Source of the DNA: Treponema sp. UBA1747
GTDB taxonomy: Bacteria > Spirochaetota > Spirochaetia > Treponematales > Treponemataceae
Assembly (NCBI GenBank): GCA_002315375.1
Contig: DCHR01000002.1
Coordinates: forward strand, 179-13,574
Length of the DNA: 13,396 bases
Direction: 5' to 3'
Below, in pieces: positions 12,116 through 13,396 of the stretch; the first letter of the stretch is position 1, and the number at the start of each line of letters is the position of its first letter. The notes beneath the pieces were generated by a model. That model saw nothing but the letters and a program-made list of their open reading frames with translations. It was not told the DNA's origin and ran no database searches. The position numbers were made by a program, and so were the translations under genes.

Positions 12116-13396
12116 ATGAATTCAGAAATCAAAACTACAGTTTTTTATCATATTTATCCTCTGGGCCTTTGTAACTGTCCAAAGCAGAATGATTTCTGCC
12201 AGGCAGCCGGTGACGGACTTAAAAAACTTACTCAGGAACTTCCGGAAATCAGAAACAAGGGATTCAATGCAATTTACATCGGACCTCTTTTTGAAAGTAC
12301 CGCTCACGGTTATGACACCCTGGATTATTTTTGGGTTGACCGGAGACTAGGTACAAATGAAGATCTTACAGCCTTTGTTGAAACCGCCCACTCTCTCGGA
12401 ATCAAAATCGTTCTCGATGCAGTCTTCAATCATTCCGGCAGACACTTTTTTGCCTTTAAAGATTTACAGCAAAACCTACTTACCAGTCGGTATATAAACT
12501 GGTATCAGGATATCAACTTCTCAAATAACAACTGGTTTGGAGATGGTTTTTCATACCGGAACTGGGCCGGTTGTGATGATCTTGTTAAATTCAACCTGGA
12601 AAACCCGGAAGTTCAGAACCACATATTTGAAGCAGTAAGAAAATGGATAACTGAATTCAAAATCGACGGGCTTCGCCTTGATGCTGCCGATGTCATGTCC
12701 TTCAACTTTATGACAAAATTAAAGGATTTCTGTCTTTCACTGGCCCCTGATTTCTGGCTCATGGGAGAAGTGGTCCATGGAGATTACAACCGCTGGGTAA
12801 ATGAAAATATGCTGAACAGCGTAACAAATTACCAGCTGCACAAAGGAATGTGGTCCTCTTTCAATGAAAAAAATTTTTATGAAGTCCAATGGTCTTTGAA
12901 ACGGATGTTCTCGGAATCTGAAGGAATTTTCAAAGGCAAGCTTCTCTACAATTTTCTGGATAACCATGACGTAAACCGGATTGCCTCTACTGTAAGGAAT
13001 CCAAAGAATCTTTACTCACTTTATACAATGCTTTTCTCTGTTCCGGGAATTCCTTCTGTTTACTATGGAAGCGAAAACGGAATAAAAGGTATAAGGACAA
13101 ATAATTCAGACTATCAGCTTCGCCCGTCACTTCCGCCATTTTCCCGGGTTCCCGATTTTGCGGTTCCTGATCCACAGACAGAAGGTCTGAACAGTCACAT
13201 CAAAAAGCTTTCGGAAATCAGACAGAAGGTTCCTGCTCTTCAGGACGGAAACTACAGAGGTCTTTCTGTATCAAACACAACCTTTGCTTTTATGAGGGAG
13301 AAAGAAAATTCCAGAGTAATTGCAGCCTTCAATTGTGAAGATTTCGCCCGGGAACTGGACCTGAAAACTTCAGGACAGGCAACAAACCTTTTTACC
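12116..13396 (+). CDS. GH13-family alpha-amylase/glucosidase, cytoplasmic (cut by window edge)
   Basis: The first 427 codons are in the window, with no stop before the edge. It hydrolyses alpha-glucan links, probably in maltodextrins or related oligosaccharides. It starts MNSEIKTTVFYHIYPLGLCN with no signal peptide, so it acts inside the cell. All four GH13 conserved regions are visible: DAVFNH, then GLRLDAADV with nucleophile D189, MGEVVHGD with acid/base E218, and FLDNHDV with D285. The (beta/alpha)8 barrel is followed by the start of a C-terminal beta domain (about residue 385 on). The start has a CAGGAG site five bases upstream. It follows the TetR-family gene by 15 bases. The closest functional group appears to be neopullulanase/maltogenic-type or small intracellular amylases; the exact specificity cannot be fixed. 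Confidence 0.93.
   Translation, partial: MNSEIKTTVFYHIYPLGLCNCPKQNDFCQAAGDGLKKLTQELPEIRNKGFNAIYIGPLFESTAHGYDTLDYFWVDRRLGTNEDLTAFVETAHSLGIKIVLDAVFNHSGRHFFAFKDLQQNLLTSRYINWYQDINFSNNNWFGDGFSYRNWAGCDDLVKFNLENPEVQNHIFEAVRKWITEFKIDGLRLDAADVMSFNFMTKLKDFCLSLAPDFWLMGEVVHGDYNRWVNENMLNSVTNYQLHKGMWSSFNEKNFYEVQWSLKRMFSESEGIFKGKLLYNFLDNHDVNRIASTVRNPKNLYSLYTMLFSVPGIPSVYYGSENGIKGIRTNNSDYQLRPSLPPFSRVPDFAVPDPQTEGLNSHIKKLSEIRQKVPALQDGNYRGLSVSNTTFAFMREKENSRVIAAFNCEDFARELDLKTSGQATNLFT

Noticed and set aside
1..13396. tRNA, rRNA, CRISPR array, insertion sequence, prophage or defence genes
   Set aside because: None seen: no tRNA-like cloverleaf noticed, no regularly spaced repeats, and no transposase, integrase, nuclease or toxin-antitoxin motif in any reading frame.

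Overview
The window looks like a chromosomal segment of a host-associated spirochaete of the Treponema type. The pointers are a type III glutamine synthetase, a secreted protein joining BspA-type leucine-rich repeats to a formylglycine-enzyme-like domain, AT-rich intergenic DNA with clean sigma-70 promoters, and many AGGGG-type ribosome binding sites. Genus is inferred from gene content and protein style; no rRNA or tRNA gene is present to settle it.

Layout, left to right. On the minus strand: the start of an ammonium transporter (amt, cut by the left edge); a type III glutamine synthetase; a small ArsC/Spx-fold protein; a HAD-family phosphatase; a secreted LRR/FGE-like protein; a Nudix hydrolase; then carB and carA for carbamoyl phosphate synthase. 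On the plus strand from 11528: a TetR-family regulator and a cytoplasmic GH13 alpha-amylase that runs off the right edge.

Two things stand out. First, carB is fused in frame to a whole diaminopimelate epimerase (DapF) domain, giving a 1412-residue protein. The DapF part has kept its substrate-binding motifs and one catalytic cysteine (C1355) but has alanine (A1190) where the other catalytic cysteine should be. Second, all three ammonia- or glutamine-handling loci (glutamine synthetase, amt, carAB) have strong factor-independent terminator hairpins in front of their start codons. The glutamine synthetase leader has two in series and the carA leader one, each a few nucleotides after a predicted promoter. 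The carA one cannot be ending any other gene, because the neighbour is divergent. This suggests a nitrogen-responsive antitermination regulon; the regulator is not visible here.

How the genes work together: Amt imports ammonium, glutamine synthetase fixes it into glutamine, and CarA takes the amide nitrogen from glutamine for CarB to make carbamoyl phosphate for pyrimidines and arginine. The TetR gene has a promoter with a palindromic operator in its spacer and probably makes a leaderless mRNA; the amylase follows 15 bases downstream as its likely operon partner and regulatory target. The LRR/FGE-like protein and the HAD phosphatase form a short operon; the ArsC-like protein and the Nudix hydrolase have their own predicted promoters.
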